A stretch of DNA of 64,000 nt from Thermasporomyces sp040195635 (GCF_040195635.1 NZ_JBEFTX010000008.1:124001-188000), one strand, 5' to 3'. Positions 49,332-59,228 are shown, counted from the first letter of the stretch. Translations and numbers: made by a program. Notes: generated from the letters alone by a model not told the origin.

Positions 49332-51425
49332 TTGTCCACTCGGCCGGCGGACCTCGATCACTCTGGCTACACCGCGCGCCACCTCACGGTGCTCGAGGGC
49401 CTGGAGGCCGTACGCAAACGGCCAGGCATGTACATCGGTTCCACCGACACCCGCGGGCTCATGCAGTGCCTGTGGGAGCCGATCGACAACGCGGTGGACG
49501 AGGCGCTCGCGGGCGCGTGCAGCCGGATCGAGGTCATCCTGCACCCCGACGGCTCGGCAGAGGTTCGTGACAACGGGCGCGGCATCCCCGTCGACATCGA
49601 GCCGCGGACGAAGCTCTCCGGCGTCGAGGTGGTCTTCACCCGGTTGCACGCCGGCGGCAAGTTCGGCGGCATCTCCTACACCGCCTCCGGCGGCCTGCAC
49701 GGTGTCGGCGCCTCGGTGATCAACGCCCTGTCCGAACGCCTCGACGTCGAGGTCGACCGGGCGCCCGCGACCTGGGCGATGAGCTTCCGCCGCGGCGTGC
49801 CGGGGTCCTTCTCCGCCGAGGGACCCAAGACGTCGTTCAGCAAGGGATCGGGACTCTCGAAGGTCGGCAGGGTCAAGAAGGGCACGACCGGCACCCGGGT
49901 GCGGTTCTGGCCGGACCGGCAGATCTTCACCAAGGATGCGGTGTTCGCCTTCGACGAGTTGGTGACCCGCGCGCGTCAGACCTCGTTCCTGGTTCCCGGG
50001 CTCGAGGTGGTCGTCCGCGACGAGCGGGTCGGCGCTGACGACGGCGGTCCGCGGGAGGAGAGCTTCCGCCATGACGGCGGCATCGCCGAGTACACGGAGT
50101 TCCTCGCCCCCGACGAGGCCGTCACCGGTGTCATCCGGCTACAGGGCGAAGGCCACTTCACCGAGACGGTGCAGGTGCTCGACGACAAGGGCCACCTCAG
50201 CCCTCAGGAGGTGGAGCGCGACCTCGGGGTCGACGTCGCCGTCCGCTGGGGGACCGGCTACGAGACCGAGATCCGTTCGTTCGTCAACGTCATCGCCACC
50301 ACCAAGGGCGGTACGCACCTGCAGGGCTTCGAGCGGGCGCTGACCCGCACCGTCAACGACGTGTTGCGCGGTTCGCGGCTCCTACGTACCAACGAACCCG
50401 ACGTCACCAAGGACGACATACTCGAAGGTCTCACGGCCGTCGTGGCCGTACGCCTGGCCGAGCCGCAGTTCGAGGGCCAGACCAAGGAGATCCTCGGCAC
50501 CCCGGCGGCCACGCGGATCGTGTCCAACGTCGTCAAGAAGGAACTCGACGCGTTCCTGACCTCCAGCAAGCGGGGCCAGAAGGCACAGGCCCGCGCCGCA
50601 CTGGAGAAGGTCGTCGCGGCGGCCCGTGCGCGCGTCGCGGCGCGCCAGCACCGTGACGCACAACGGCGCAAGAACGCCCTGGAGTCCTCGGCCCTGCCGG
50701 CGAAGCTCGCCGACTGTCGGTCCTCCGACGTCGACCGCAGCGAGCTGTTCATCGTCGAGGGAGACTCCGCGCTCGGCACCGCCAAGCTCGCCCGCAACTC
50801 CGAGTTCCAGGCGTTGCTGCCGATCCGCGGCAAGATCCTCAATGTCCAGAAGGCTTCGGTCTCCGACATGCTGAAGAACGTCGAGTGCGCGGCAATCATC
50901 CAGGTGGTCGGAGCAGGTTCGGGTCGTACGTTCGACATCGACAGCGCGCGCTACGGCAAGATCGTCTTCATGGCCGACGCGGACTCCGACGGCGCCCACA
51001 TCCGCTGCCTGCTGGCGACGTTGTTCTGGCGCTACATGCGGCCGCTCGTCGAGGCCGGGCGCGTCTTCACCGCCGTACCGCCACTGCACCGGATCGAGCT
51101 GGTCAACCCCAAGAAGGGCCAGGACAAGTACCTCTACACCTACTCCGACGCGGAGTACCACCGCACCCGGGTCCAGCTCGACAAGCGTGGTGTCAGGCAC
51201 AAGGAGCCGCCGCAGCGTTACAAGGGCCTCGGTGAGATGGATGCCGGCCAGCTGGCCGAGACCACGATGGATCCGCGCCGGCGCACACTCAGGCGACTCA
51301 CGGCCGCGGGGGCGGAGGAGGCCGAGCGGGTCTTCGAACTCCTCATGGGTAACGACGTGGCGCCCCGCCGGGAGTTCCTCGTTGCCAGTGCGCGCGACCT
51401 CGACGAGGCGCGGATCGACACCTGA
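49332..51425 (+). CDS. parE: DNA topoisomerase IV subunit B (GyrB/ParE family)
   Basis: 697 residues from TTG 49332. The GHKL ATPase domain shows GLEAVRKRPGMYIGSTDTRG, EPIDNAVDEALAG, EVRDNGRGIPV and SGGLHGVGASVINALS. The TOPRIM domain has VEGDSALGTAKLARNSEFQA and MADADSDGAHI, and RYKGLGEMDAGQLAETTMDP ends the subunit. The EGDSALGTAKLARN variant matches actinomycete ParE-type second subunits rather than the oriC-linked gyrB. With ParC (56772-59228) it should form topoisomerase IV, which decatenates daughter chromosomes. Its location near the principal sigma gene is conserved in actinomycetes. Confidence 0.92.
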   Translation: MSTRPADLDHSGYTARHLTVLEGLEAVRKRPGMYIGSTDTRGLMQCLWEPIDNAVDEALAGACSRIEVILHPDGSAEVRDNGRGIPVDIEPRTKLSGVEVVFTRLHAGGKFGGISYTASGGLHGVGASVINALSERLDVEVDRAPATWAMSFRRGVPGSFSAEGPKTSFSKGSGLSKVGRVKKGTTGTRVRFWPDRQIFTKDAVFAFDELVTRARQTSFLVPGLEVVVRDERVGADDGGPREESFRHDGGIAEYTEFLAPDEAVTGVIRLQGEGHFTETVQVLDDKGHLSPQEVERDLGVDVAVRWGTGYETEIRSFVNVIATTKGGTHLQGFERALTRTVNDVLRGSRLLRTNEPDVTKDDILEGLTAVVAVRLAEPQFEGQTKEILGTPAATRIVSNVVKKELDAFLTSSKRGQKAQARAALEKVVAAARARVAARQHRDAQRRKNALESSALPAKLADCRSSDVDRSELFIVEGDSALGTAKLARNSEFQALLPIRGKILNVQKASVSDMLKNVECAAIIQVVGAGSGRTFDIDSARYGKIVFMADADSDGAHIRCLLATLFWRYMRPLVEAGRVFTAVPPLHRIELVNPKKGQDKYLYTYSDAEYHRTRVQLDKRGVRHKEPPQRYKGLGEMDAGQLAETTMDPRRRTLRRLTAAGAEEAERVFELLMGNDVAPRREFLVASARDLDEARIDT

Positions 51426-51537
51426 TCCTTCCCCGACGCAATCCCTCCGCGTCGTTGAGCGACCACCCGTGAGCCGGTACGGTGCTTGAGCGGATGATCT
51501 CGATCACGATTCACCGGCGCTAAGGGGGAAATGGCGG

Positions 51538-52908
51538 GTGTCTGAGTCCACCGGGACGGCGGCGACCGAACCAGCCGCGCAGCCTGAGCTTCGCCGGGTC
51601 ATCGGTCCCAAACTGCTGCTCTACTTCGTCATCGGCGACATCCTCGGCACCGGCATCTACGCGCTGACGGGCACTGTCGCCGGCGAGGTCGGCGGCGCCG
51701 CGTGGATGTCGTTCGGGCTGTCGTTCGTCGTCGCGATGTTCACCGCGACGTCCTATGTCGAGCTGGTCGGCAAATACCCCAAGGCCGCCGGCGCCGCGCT
51801 CTACACCCAACGTGCGTTCGGGATCCACTTCCTCACCTTCATGGTGGCATTTGCCGTCATGTGCTCCGGGCTCACCTCGGCGGGCGCGGCGTCACGGGCG
51901 TTCGGTGGCGACTACCTGCAGGAGTTCTGGTCGGTACCGACGCTTCCCGTGGCGATCGGGTTCCTCATCGTCCTTGCCCTGATCAACTTCCGCGGTGTTT
52001 CGGAGTCGGTGAAGTTCAACGTCTTCCTCACCTGCGTCGAGCTGTCCGGGCTCATCCTCATCATCGTGATCGGTACGCTCGCGCTGAGCCGCGGCGTCGG
52101 TGATGCCGGAAACGCGCTGGAGTTCAACACCGAGGGCACGGCGTTCGGGCTCGTGGTCAGCGGTGCCGCGCTGGCATTCTTCGCTCTGGTGGGTTTCGAG
52201 GACTCGGTCAACATGGCCGAGGAGACCACCGACCCACAGCGGACCTTCCCTCGCGCGCTGTTCCTGGGCATCACCCTCACCGGGATCATCTACATGCTGG
52301 TCGCGTTCTTCGCCACCGCGCTGGTGCCGCTCGGCGTGCTGGGCGAGTCGACCGGCCCACTGCTCGAAGTCGTCCGGGCGGGTGCGACCTGGTTCCCGCT
52401 GTGGCTGTTCTCGCTGATCGCACTCTTCGCCGTGACCAACTCCGCGCTGATCAACATGATGATGGCGTCGCGACTGGTCTACGGCATGTCGCGGGAGCAG
52501 ATCGTGCCGTCGGTCCTGGGGACCGTGCATCCGTTCCGGCGTACTCCGTGGGTCGCGATCTTCTTCACGTCGGTGCTCGCCATCGGACTGGCCAGCTGGG
52601 GTGGCGTCAGCGACCTCGGCGGTACGACGGCGCTGCTGTTGCTGTGCGTCTTCACCCTCGTCAACGCCGCCGTGCTCGTCCTGCGCAAGGACCGGGTGGA
52701 GCACGAGCACTACCGCGCCCCAACCGTCTTTCCGGTGCTGGGCATCATCAGTTGCTTCTATCTGGCCACGCCGTGGTCCGGTCGCGACCCTCAGCAGTAC
52801 CTGATCGCCGGCGTCCTGCTCGTCATCGGACTCGTGTTGTGGGTGGTCAACTGGCTGGTGCAGCGGGCCATGGCTTCGCGGGCGAGTGGTGAGGAGCCCC
52901 GCGTCTGA
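51538..52908 (+). CDS. APC-family amino-acid permease
   Basis: 456 residues from GTG 51538 with GGGGGAAA upstream. About 12 hydrophobic helices start with LLLYFVIGDILGTGIYALTG (the first-helix G-x-G-I-Y motif) and include AFAVMCSGLTSAGAASRAFG, ISGLAL-type segments and FFALVGFEDSVNMAEETTDP, the conserved loop of the family. Substrates are amino acids or polyamines taken up with protons. The 3' end overlaps the 3' end of the convergent MFS gene by 62 bp. Confidence 0.88.
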   Translation: MSESTGTAATEPAAQPELRRVIGPKLLLYFVIGDILGTGIYALTGTVAGEVGGAAWMSFGLSFVVAMFTATSYVELVGKYPKAAGAALYTQRAFGIHFLTFMVAFAVMCSGLTSAGAASRAFGGDYLQEFWSVPTLPVAIGFLIVLALINFRGVSESVKFNVFLTCVELSGLILIIVIGTLALSRGVGDAGNALEFNTEGTAFGLVVSGAALAFFALVGFEDSVNMAEETTDPQRTFPRALFLGITLTGIIYMLVAFFATALVPLGVLGESTGPLLEVVRAGATWFPLWLFSLIALFAVTNSALINMMMASRLVYGMSREQIVPSVLGTVHPFRRTPWVAIFFTSVLAIGLASWGGVSDLGGTTALLLLCVFTLVNAAVLVLRKDRVEHEHYRAPTVFPVLGIISCFYLATPWSGRDPQQYLIAGVLLVIGLVLWVVNWLVQRAMASRASGEEPRV

Positions 52909-54637
52909 GGCCGGTGCGCCGCAGGGTGAGGATCGCGACCACGCCCGCGACCGCCGCACAGCAGGCGGCTCCGGCGAAGATCGTGTGGAGCTGGACGAGT
53001 GCCGCTTCGCGGAGCGCGTCGGCGTACGCGGGACACTGTGCGGGAGTGTCCGGGCACAGCGCTTCTGGCGAAGGGATCCGCGCCTGCTCGGCGAAGAACC
53101 GCCGCAAGCCCACGGCCGTCAGCGCGGACAGTCCCACCAGCATGCCGACCATCCGTGCGACGACCAGCAGGGCGCTCGCGACCCCGTGGGTCTCGGCTCG
53201 GGTCGCGGCGAGCAAGGCGGCGTTGACCGGCGCGATCGCGAGTCCGAATCCGAGCCCGCCCACGACAAGGGCGACGTCGCTCCATGCGCTGTCGAGGGCG
53301 TCCTGCCGCCACGTGGCCATCGCGACGAACGCGCCCGCGCTCATCGCCATGCCGGCGGCGGTGAGCAGGGCCGGCGGGAGCCGGCGCGTGAGCCAGCCAC
53401 CGACGAGGGCACCGACCGGCAGCGCGGCGAGGAAGCGCAACAGTACGAGCGCGGCACCGAACTGCGAGTCCGGATAGCGGGTGGCCCGGGCGAAGATCGG
53501 CACGTCGACGAGTGCGGCGATGAGCGCCGCGCCAGTGAAGAAGCTGACGACCAGTGCACCCCACGCGGCAGGTGCGGCGAGAGTGTCGCGAGGCACGATC
53601 GGGTTCGTGGCGCGACGCTGACGCCAGGTGAACGCCATTACACACAGCGCCGCCGCTCCGAGCAACCACGGTCCGGCCGGGGAGAGGACCTCCGTCGCCG
53701 GATCCGCGACGGCGAACGCGAGGACCACTCCACCCAGCGCAAGGCCCAGCAGGAGCGCCCCCGGGAAGTCGGCGGCCACGACGACCGCGGGAAGCCGCCG
53801 AAGGCTCAGCAGCGGACGGTCGGCCGTGGCCTGACGGGCGAGGAAGAGGCCCGACAGCACGAGGGTCGCGATCCCGATGGGCGTGGCGAGTCTTGACTCG
53901 CCGGCGAACGGGAGGAACGCCAGCCCGAGCGTCACGTCCGTGACCAGGCGCCCTGGTGCGGTGAGGGTGAGCGTGAGCGCGGTCAGTGCGAGCAGCCCGA
54001 GCAGGATGCCCGGCAGGTCACGAGGCGGGCGCGCCGGCGCCGTGGTGGTCGTGCGCCGGAATCCCAGCGCCAGGAACAGCCCGCAGCCGAGGTTGATCCA
54101 GAAGATCATCCGCCAGTCGGCGACGAGCAGGATCACGGCGCCGTAGAGCGGGCCGATGACGCTTCCGAGCTCCTGCACCGCCCCGACGACACCGAGAGGG
54201 AGGCCGCGGCGTTCGGGAGGCCAGAGGTCGGCGACCAGGGCGAGTGTCGCCGGCACGAGTCCGCCGCCGCCCACCCCTTGCAGGAACCGCCCGGTGACGA
54301 CGATGCCGAGGTCGTACGACGCCGCGGTGAGCAGTGACCCCAGGGCGAAGAGCAGCACCGCCGCGACCAGCACAGGCGTACGACCGAACAGGTCGGAGAG
54401 TCGGCCGATCAGCGGCAGCATCGCCACATAACCGAGGAGGAAGCCGGAGATGACCGGTGTGGCCCGTTGCAGCTCGTCGACGTCGAGGCCGACCCCGACC
54501 ATGATGTCCGGCAACGCGAGGACGACGACGTAGGTGTCGGCGGCCGCAAGGAGGACCGCGACGCAGCCGAGGGCCAGGTGCGAGCGGGACCCCATGCGGC
54601 CCGGAACCCTCCCGTGGGTGTCAGGTGTGCCAGGCAC
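52847..54637 (-). CDS. MFS efflux transporter, DHA2-like (P55-like)
   Basis: About 596 residues (an ATG at 54595 is also possible). There are roughly 14 membrane segments, with MFS motif A in PLIGRLSDLFGRTPVLVAAV and motif C in GAVQELGSVIGPLYGAVILL. The first helix carries ALGCVAVLLAAADTYVVVLA, as in drug/H+ antiporters. It starts 3 bp after the LprG-like lipoprotein gene, the same order as lprG-Rv1410c of mycobacteria, where lipoprotein and transporter together export triacylglycerides and lipoglycans to the envelope. The C-terminal region includes an extracellular loop with two Cys (EALCPDTPAQCPAYADAL). Confidence 0.9.
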   Translation of the reverse strand: MPGTPDTHGRVPGRMGSRSHLALGCVAVLLAAADTYVVVLALPDIMVGVGLDVDELQRATPVISGFLLGYVAMLPLIGRLSDLFGRTPVLVAAVLLFALGSLLTAASYDLGIVVTGRFLQGVGGGGLVPATLALVADLWPPERRGLPLGVVGAVQELGSVIGPLYGAVILLVADWRMIFWINLGCGLFLALGFRRTTTTAPARPPRDLPGILLGLLALTALTLTLTAPGRLVTDVTLGLAFLPFAGESRLATPIGIATLVLSGLFLARQATADRPLLSLRRLPAVVVAADFPGALLLGLALGGVVLAFAVADPATEVLSPAGPWLLGAAALCVMAFTWRQRRATNPIVPRDTLAAPAAWGALVVSFFTGAALIAALVDVPIFARATRYPDSQFGAALVLLRFLAALPVGALVGGWLTRRLPPALLTAAGMAMSAGAFVAMATWRQDALDSAWSDVALVVGGLGFGLAIAPVNAALLAATRAETHGVASALLVVARMVGMLVGLSALTAVGLRRFFAEQARIPSPEALCPDTPAQCPAYADALREAALVQLHTIFAGAACCAAVAGVVAILTLRRTGLRRGAPHHSPAKPWPAAPAS

Positions 54638-54640
54638 TCG

Positions 54641-55348
54641 TCAGGCGCCCTTGTGGGGCTTGGTGATGGTCGCCGGCTCGCCGTAGCGGTCGAGTACGAC
54701 GGTGTAGGTGGTCGTGCTCTTCTTGCCGTAGAACGGCCCACGGAACGTCGCCTTGCGCAGCTGCCCGGTGTCCTCGGCGACGAAGAAGTTCGTCTCGAAC
54801 GTCGCCCGGGGGTCGGCCACGACCAGCAACCGGCCGACGACCTTCGCGGGGAGGCGGGCGCTGACCTGGGTGACGACCTCGCGCCCGGAACGGGCTCGTC
54901 CGACATGCCTGACCCGTTTCGCATCGGTCAGGAACGACGACAAACCCTGTCCCGGATCGAGCATCAGCGCAGGGTCGGCGATGCCGAGGCGGTCCGGGTC
55001 GGTGGCGGCGAAGCGTTCGGTGAACGGGATCTGGGCGTACAACGTGCCGTCAAGCGAGACGACCTGGAGGGTGAGCGCGACACCACCGGTGGCGACGCGG
55101 AAGCGCCCGGCGAACGCGGCCGGTCGCTTGGCGACGCCATCGCCGCCGACGAGCACAGCACCAGCCTCGGGGAGGCCGGCACTGGTCACCCGGAAATGCA
55201 CCGTCCTGGTCGTGTCGAGTTGGCGCTTGGCCTCGACGAGAGTGGACCGCGGGTTCGCCGGGGGATCCTCGGCGCAGCCGACCAGGACGGTGGACGCCGT
55301 CCACGCAACAAGGGCGAGGAGGATGCCGACACGTCGACGCACCCGCAT
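54641..55348 (-). CDS. LppX/LprAFG-family lipoprotein (LprG-like)
   Basis: 235 residues. Signal peptide and lipobox VLVGC (Cys25) mark a lipoprotein. The body has the concave beta-sheet lipid-binding fold of LppX/LprG: LVEAKRQLDTTRTVHFRVTS, VALTLQVVSLDGTLYAQIPF and VVADPRATFETNFFVAEDTG. LprG proteins carry acylated lipids across the periplasm-like space. The MFS gene 3 nt downstream is its usual partner. Confidence 0.9.
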   Translation of the reverse strand: MRVRRRVGILLALVAWTASTVLVGCAEDPPANPRSTLVEAKRQLDTTRTVHFRVTSAGLPEAGAVLVGGDGVAKRPAAFAGRFRVATGGVALTLQVVSLDGTLYAQIPFTERFAATDPDRLGIADPALMLDPGQGLSSFLTDAKRVRHVGRARSGREVVTQVSARLPAKVVGRLLVVADPRATFETNFFVAEDTGQLRKATFRGPFYGKKSTTTYTVVLDRYGEPATITKPHKGA

Positions 55349-55416
55349 AGCCTGCCATGACCGCCGAGCCGCGCCACAAATGACCAGGTGGGGTACGCCT
55401 GTGGCGCATCACTCCG

Positions 55417-56676
55417 CTAGTTCGTCACGAGTCCGTCCGGTGATCCGAGCAAGACCGTGCGTTCTCCGTAACGGCGATTGACGACGGCAAGGTCGAGGTG
55501 GTCGCTTCCCCCGAACCATCCGACCGAGAGTGCACCGTCGTCAGCCTGCACACCGGTCGGGAGCCCACCCGCGTCCGGAGTCCACAACTGGAGCCGTCGA
55601 GCGGTAAGGCCCGCACTGCCCAATGCGAGCCAACTCCCCGACGCCACCCCGCCGTAGAGGACCAGGACGTTCTCCGGGACGAACCTGCCGGCCGTCGCAA
55701 GATCGTCAGCCCCGTCGCCATTGAAGTCACCGACGGCCAGCACGTTACCCAGTCCGACCCCCGGCTCGCCCGCCCGCGGCATACCGGGGCTGTCCTTCGA
55801 CCACTCCTGCGTCCGGACTTCCGTCAAGCCGTTCCTGGAGCCGTAGATCACGCCCACGCTCTCGTTGTGCGGGGACCCGATCACCAGGTCGGAGTAGCCG
55901 TCGCTGTCGAAGTCACCGAAGGCGACCGGGGCCCCATAGTCGCCCTCGTTATGACCGGGCTGCCAGGTCTGAGCCCGGCGGCTCTGGCCCAGCCCGTCAG
56001 GCGATTCGTAGAGCACGATCGCGCGCACAAACTCGGGGTCGAGCGCGATGACGCCAAGGGCGAGGTCGTCCGCTCCGTCACCGTCGACGTCCCCGGCTGC
56101 TACACCCCACAACGACTCATAGGCCTCGAGCGCGTCTCCCAGCTGTTGCCCCCCAGCCTCGACCAACGCGACAGAGCCCGGCTGCAACCCGTTCCGCCCA
56201 CCCGACATCACGGCAATCCCCGCGCCCAGGCGGTCATCAGACATGTCGGGGTGAAACGCCTCGAACGCCACCGCGAGATCGGCATGCGTGTCACCGTCGA
56301 AGTTGCCGATCCCGAAGTCACCGAGGAAGAGCCCGCAGTCGATCCCACACGCCTCCAAGCCGAAGCGCTCCGCGAGCTTCTCCAGCAACGCGTCGTTCAG
56401 CACGGGAACGTCGACCGGACCCCCGCCCTCGCCCCTCTGAAAGGCAGTCAGTACGACGTCCTGACCATCAACCCGCACCTTCTTCTGCAAGCCACACTCA
56501 CCGTCGACAGCCAGCGCACGACAGCGTTCGGTGGAGTCCAACCGCACGACTTCGCTCGGCCCACTAACGGGGGGCGACACAGGTTTCGCACTCGGTGAAG
56601 GTGACCGCTCAACCAAGGTGCACCCGACACACACCACCAGCACGGTTGCCAGAACCAGCGCGATCAACCGAGACAT
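55417..56676 (-). CDS. FG-GAP repeat lipoprotein (integrin-alpha-like propeller)
   Basis: 419 residues from ATG 56676 (GGAGGAT upstream). Lipobox VCVGC (Cys19) is followed by a Pro/Ser linker. Calcium-binding FG-GAP blades repeat through the body: FGIGNFDGDTHADLAVAF, GDVDGDGADDLALGVI, FGDFDSDGYSDLVIGSP, and GDFNGDGADDLATAGRF, each with the D-x-D-x-D-G-x2-D-L loop. This should be a surface-anchored beta-propeller for adhesion or substrate binding. No catalytic residues are seen. Third-position GC is a little lower than in flanking genes, a weak hint of transfer. Confidence 0.88.
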   Translation of the reverse strand: MSRLIALVLATVLVVCVGCTLVERSPSPSAKPVSPPVSGPSEVVRLDSTERCRALAVDGECGLQKKVRVDGQDVVLTAFQRGEGGGPVDVPVLNDALLEKLAERFGLEACGIDCGLFLGDFGIGNFDGDTHADLAVAFEAFHPDMSDDRLGAGIAVMSGGRNGLQPGSVALVEAGGQQLGDALEAYESLWGVAAGDVDGDGADDLALGVIALDPEFVRAIVLYESPDGLGQSRRAQTWQPGHNEGDYGAPVAFGDFDSDGYSDLVIGSPHNESVGVIYGSRNGLTEVRTQEWSKDSPGMPRAGEPGVGLGNVLAVGDFNGDGADDLATAGRFVPENVLVLYGGVASGSWLALGSAGLTARRLQLWTPDAGGLPTGVQADDGALSVGWFGGSDHLDLAVVNRRYGERTVLLGSPDGLVTN

Positions 56677-56771
56677 GCCATCGATCCTCCGGGACGCAAC
56701 AGCCGGGGCACGCGACGAGCTCTGCTCGATGATCCCACCGTCGACGATGGGACCTCGTGAGGCCGGAACTA

Positions 56772-59228
56772 CTAGAGCGGTCCGGCGACGGCGGCGATCG
56801 GCTGGCTGGCCGCCACCCCCGAACCGTCCCGCTTGCCTGTCGCCTCCGGCAGGTCGATGACCGCGCCACTCGCCGCCGCCGCCCGGGCCGGCCCGACGCC
56901 TGCCCACGCGAGCAACAGCGCGTCTTCGCCCTTGAGTAGTCGGTGGCAGCGGACGCCACCGGTGGCTCGGCCCTTCGCGGGGTACTCGGAGTACGGCGTG
57001 ACCTTCACCGTGCCCGCATCCGTGCCGGGCAGGGCCGACAGCGAGCCGGCGACGGTGACCACCACCGCATCCCGGACCGCGGCCTTGCCTGACGGTAGGG
57101 CGCCGAAGAAGACCACCCGCGCCTTCGCTCCGAGCCGGATCCCTGCCATCCCGCCGGCCGTCCGTCCCTGCGGGCGTACGACGGATGCAGAGAACCGCAG
57201 CAGCTGCGTATCGCTGGTGACGAAGACCAGGTCCTCGTCACCGGTACCGAGCTCAGTCGCCCCGACGATCTCGTCGCCGTCCTTGAGCGCGATGATCTCC
57301 CAACTGTCCCGGTTGGTGAGGTGGTCGGGCTGGACGCGTTTGACCACGCCGTCCTTCGTTCCCAGGGCGAGGCCGGCAGAGTCGGGATCGAACGTCGTCA
57401 AGCACAGTGGCCGTTCGCCGGACTCCAGGGAGACGAACTCACTGAGCGGCGCACCACCCTGGAGGTTGGGCGAGTTGGCCGTCGGCGGGAGGGCCGGCAT
57501 GTCGAGGACGCCGAGCCGGATCAGCCGGCCGCGGCTGGTGACCAGCCCGACCTGGCCGCGGGCGGTGGCGCGCACGGCCGAGATCACCACGTCGTGCTTG
57601 GCTCGCGCGCCCTCGGTCGGTAGCGGATCTGGCCCGGCCGCCCGCGCGAGCAGTCCCGTGGACGAGAGCAGTGCCCAGCACGGGTCGTCGGCCACCTCTA
57701 GAGGCACGGTGCTGGTGACCGCCTGACCGGACGACTCGAGCAGGACGGTACGCCGCTCCGTTCCATACGCCTTCGCCACGTCGGCCAGCTCACCGGACAC
57801 GAGCCGCTTGAGCAGGCGTTCGTCTTCGAGGATCGCGGTGAGCTCGCCGATCTCCTTCTCCAGCTCCGACTTCTCCTTCTCCAGCTCGATCCGGGAGAAC
57901 TTCGTGAGCCGCCGCAACTGCATGTCGAGGATGTACTGCGCCTGCGCGTCGGACAGGTCGAACACCGCGATCAGGCGTTCCTTCGCGGCCGCCGCGTCGT
58001 CACTGCCCCGAACGATCTGGATGACCTCGTCGATGTCGATGATCGCGATCAACAGACCCTCGACGAGGTGCAGGCGGTCCGAGGCCTTCGTGAGCCGGAA
58101 CTGCGTGCGTCGGCGGGTCACGTCGTAGCGGTGGTGAAGGTAGACCTCCAGCAGCTCCTTCAACCCCAGCGTGCGTGGCTGCCCCTCGACCAGCGCGACG
58201 TTGTTGATGTTGAACGAATCCTCCATCGGCGTGAGCTTGTAGAGCTGCTCGAGGATCGCCTCGGGATGGAAGCCGTTCTTGATCTCGATGACGAGTTGCA
58301 GCCCGTGCTGGCGGTCGGTGAGGTCCTTGAGATCGGCGATGCCCTGGAGCTTCTTGCTCTGCACGAGGGCCTTGATGCGTTCCATGATGCGTTCGACGCC
58401 GACGTTGTAGGGGAGTTCGGTGACGACGATTCCCTTACGCCGTGGAGTGACGTTCTCGACCCGGGCGGTGGCGCGCATCTTGAACGCACCGCGTCCGGTT
58501 TCGTACGCGTCCCGGATCCCGGCCAGGCCGACGATCTTGCCGCCGGTCGGCAGGTCGGGTCCGGGGATGAACCGCATCAGATCGTCGAGGCTGGCGTTCG
58601 GCTTCTTGATGAGGTGCCGAAGCGCCTGGACGACCTCGATGAGGTTGTGCGGCGCCATGTTGGTGGCCATACCGACGGCGATCCCGGTGGCGCCGTTGAC
58701 GAGCAGGTTGGGCAGCGCAGCCGGCAGCACGCCGGGTTGGGTCTCGCGGCTGTCGTAGTTGGGCACCCAGTCGACGACGTCCTCGTCGAGGGACTCCGTC
58801 ATGGCAAGAGCCGGCCCTGCCATCCGACACTCCGTGTAGCGCATCGCTGCCGGACCGTCGTCCAAAGATCCAAAATTGCCGTGCCCGTCGACCAGCGGGA
58901 CCCGGAACGCCCAGCTCTGGGCCATCCGGACGAGTGCGTCGTAGATGGCCAGGTCACCATGCGGGTGCAGCTTTCCCATGACCTCGCCGACGACGCGGGC
59001 GCTCTTCACGTGCGCGCGGTCAGGACGCAGCCCCATGTCGGACATGGTGTAGAGAATTCGGCGCTGTACGGGCTTGAGTCCGTCGCGGGCGTCGGGCAAC
59101 GCCCGGAGGTAGATCACCGAGTAGGCGTACTCGAGGAAGCTCTTGCGCATCTCGTCGCCGACGTCGATGTCGGCGATCTGCTCCTCGAAGTCGTCCGGCT
59201 GCACCATCGAACTCTTGCGGCGGGCCAT
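56772..59228 (-). CDS. parC: DNA topoisomerase IV subunit A (GyrA/ParC family)
   Basis: 818 residues. Catalytic Tyr131 is in AAMRYTECRM. VMGKLHPHGDLAIYDALVRM is the quinolone-determining region; at the Ser83/Ala84 positions of E. coli GyrA it has Leu93 and Ala94, while Asp97 is kept. The breakage-rejoining domain continues with GVLPAALPNLLVNGATGIAV and GPDLPTGGKIVGLAGIRDAY, then the coiled coil and a beta-pinwheel domain. There is no GyrA-box (QRRGGKG), which supports ParC rather than GyrA. It partners the ParE gene 5 kb upstream, with four other genes inserted between them. Confidence 0.92.
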   Translation of the reverse strand: MARRKSSMVQPDDFEEQIADIDVGDEMRKSFLEYAYSVIYLRALPDARDGLKPVQRRILYTMSDMGLRPDRAHVKSARVVGEVMGKLHPHGDLAIYDALVRMAQSWAFRVPLVDGHGNFGSLDDGPAAMRYTECRMAGPALAMTESLDEDVVDWVPNYDSRETQPGVLPAALPNLLVNGATGIAVGMATNMAPHNLIEVVQALRHLIKKPNASLDDLMRFIPGPDLPTGGKIVGLAGIRDAYETGRGAFKMRATARVENVTPRRKGIVVTELPYNVGVERIMERIKALVQSKKLQGIADLKDLTDRQHGLQLVIEIKNGFHPEAILEQLYKLTPMEDSFNINNVALVEGQPRTLGLKELLEVYLHHRYDVTRRRTQFRLTKASDRLHLVEGLLIAIIDIDEVIQIVRGSDDAAAAKERLIAVFDLSDAQAQYILDMQLRRLTKFSRIELEKEKSELEKEIGELTAILEDERLLKRLVSGELADVAKAYGTERRTVLLESSGQAVTSTVPLEVADDPCWALLSSTGLLARAAGPDPLPTEGARAKHDVVISAVRATARGQVGLVTSRGRLIRLGVLDMPALPPTANSPNLQGGAPLSEFVSLESGERPLCLTTFDPDSAGLALGTKDGVVKRVQPDHLTNRDSWEIIALKDGDEIVGATELGTGDEDLVFVTSDTQLLRFSASVVRPQGRTAGGMAGIRLGAKARVVFFGALPSGKAAVRDAVVVTVAGSLSALPGTDAGTVKVTPYSEYPAKGRATGGVRCHRLLKGEDALLLAWAGVGPARAAAASGAVIDLPEATGKRDGSGVAASQPIAAVAGPL

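Noticed and set aside
49332..51425. This gene as the oriC-linked gyrB with a replication origin nearby
   Set aside because: No dnaA, dnaN, recF or DnaA-box cluster; the TOPRIM variant and context match ParE near the principal sigma gene.
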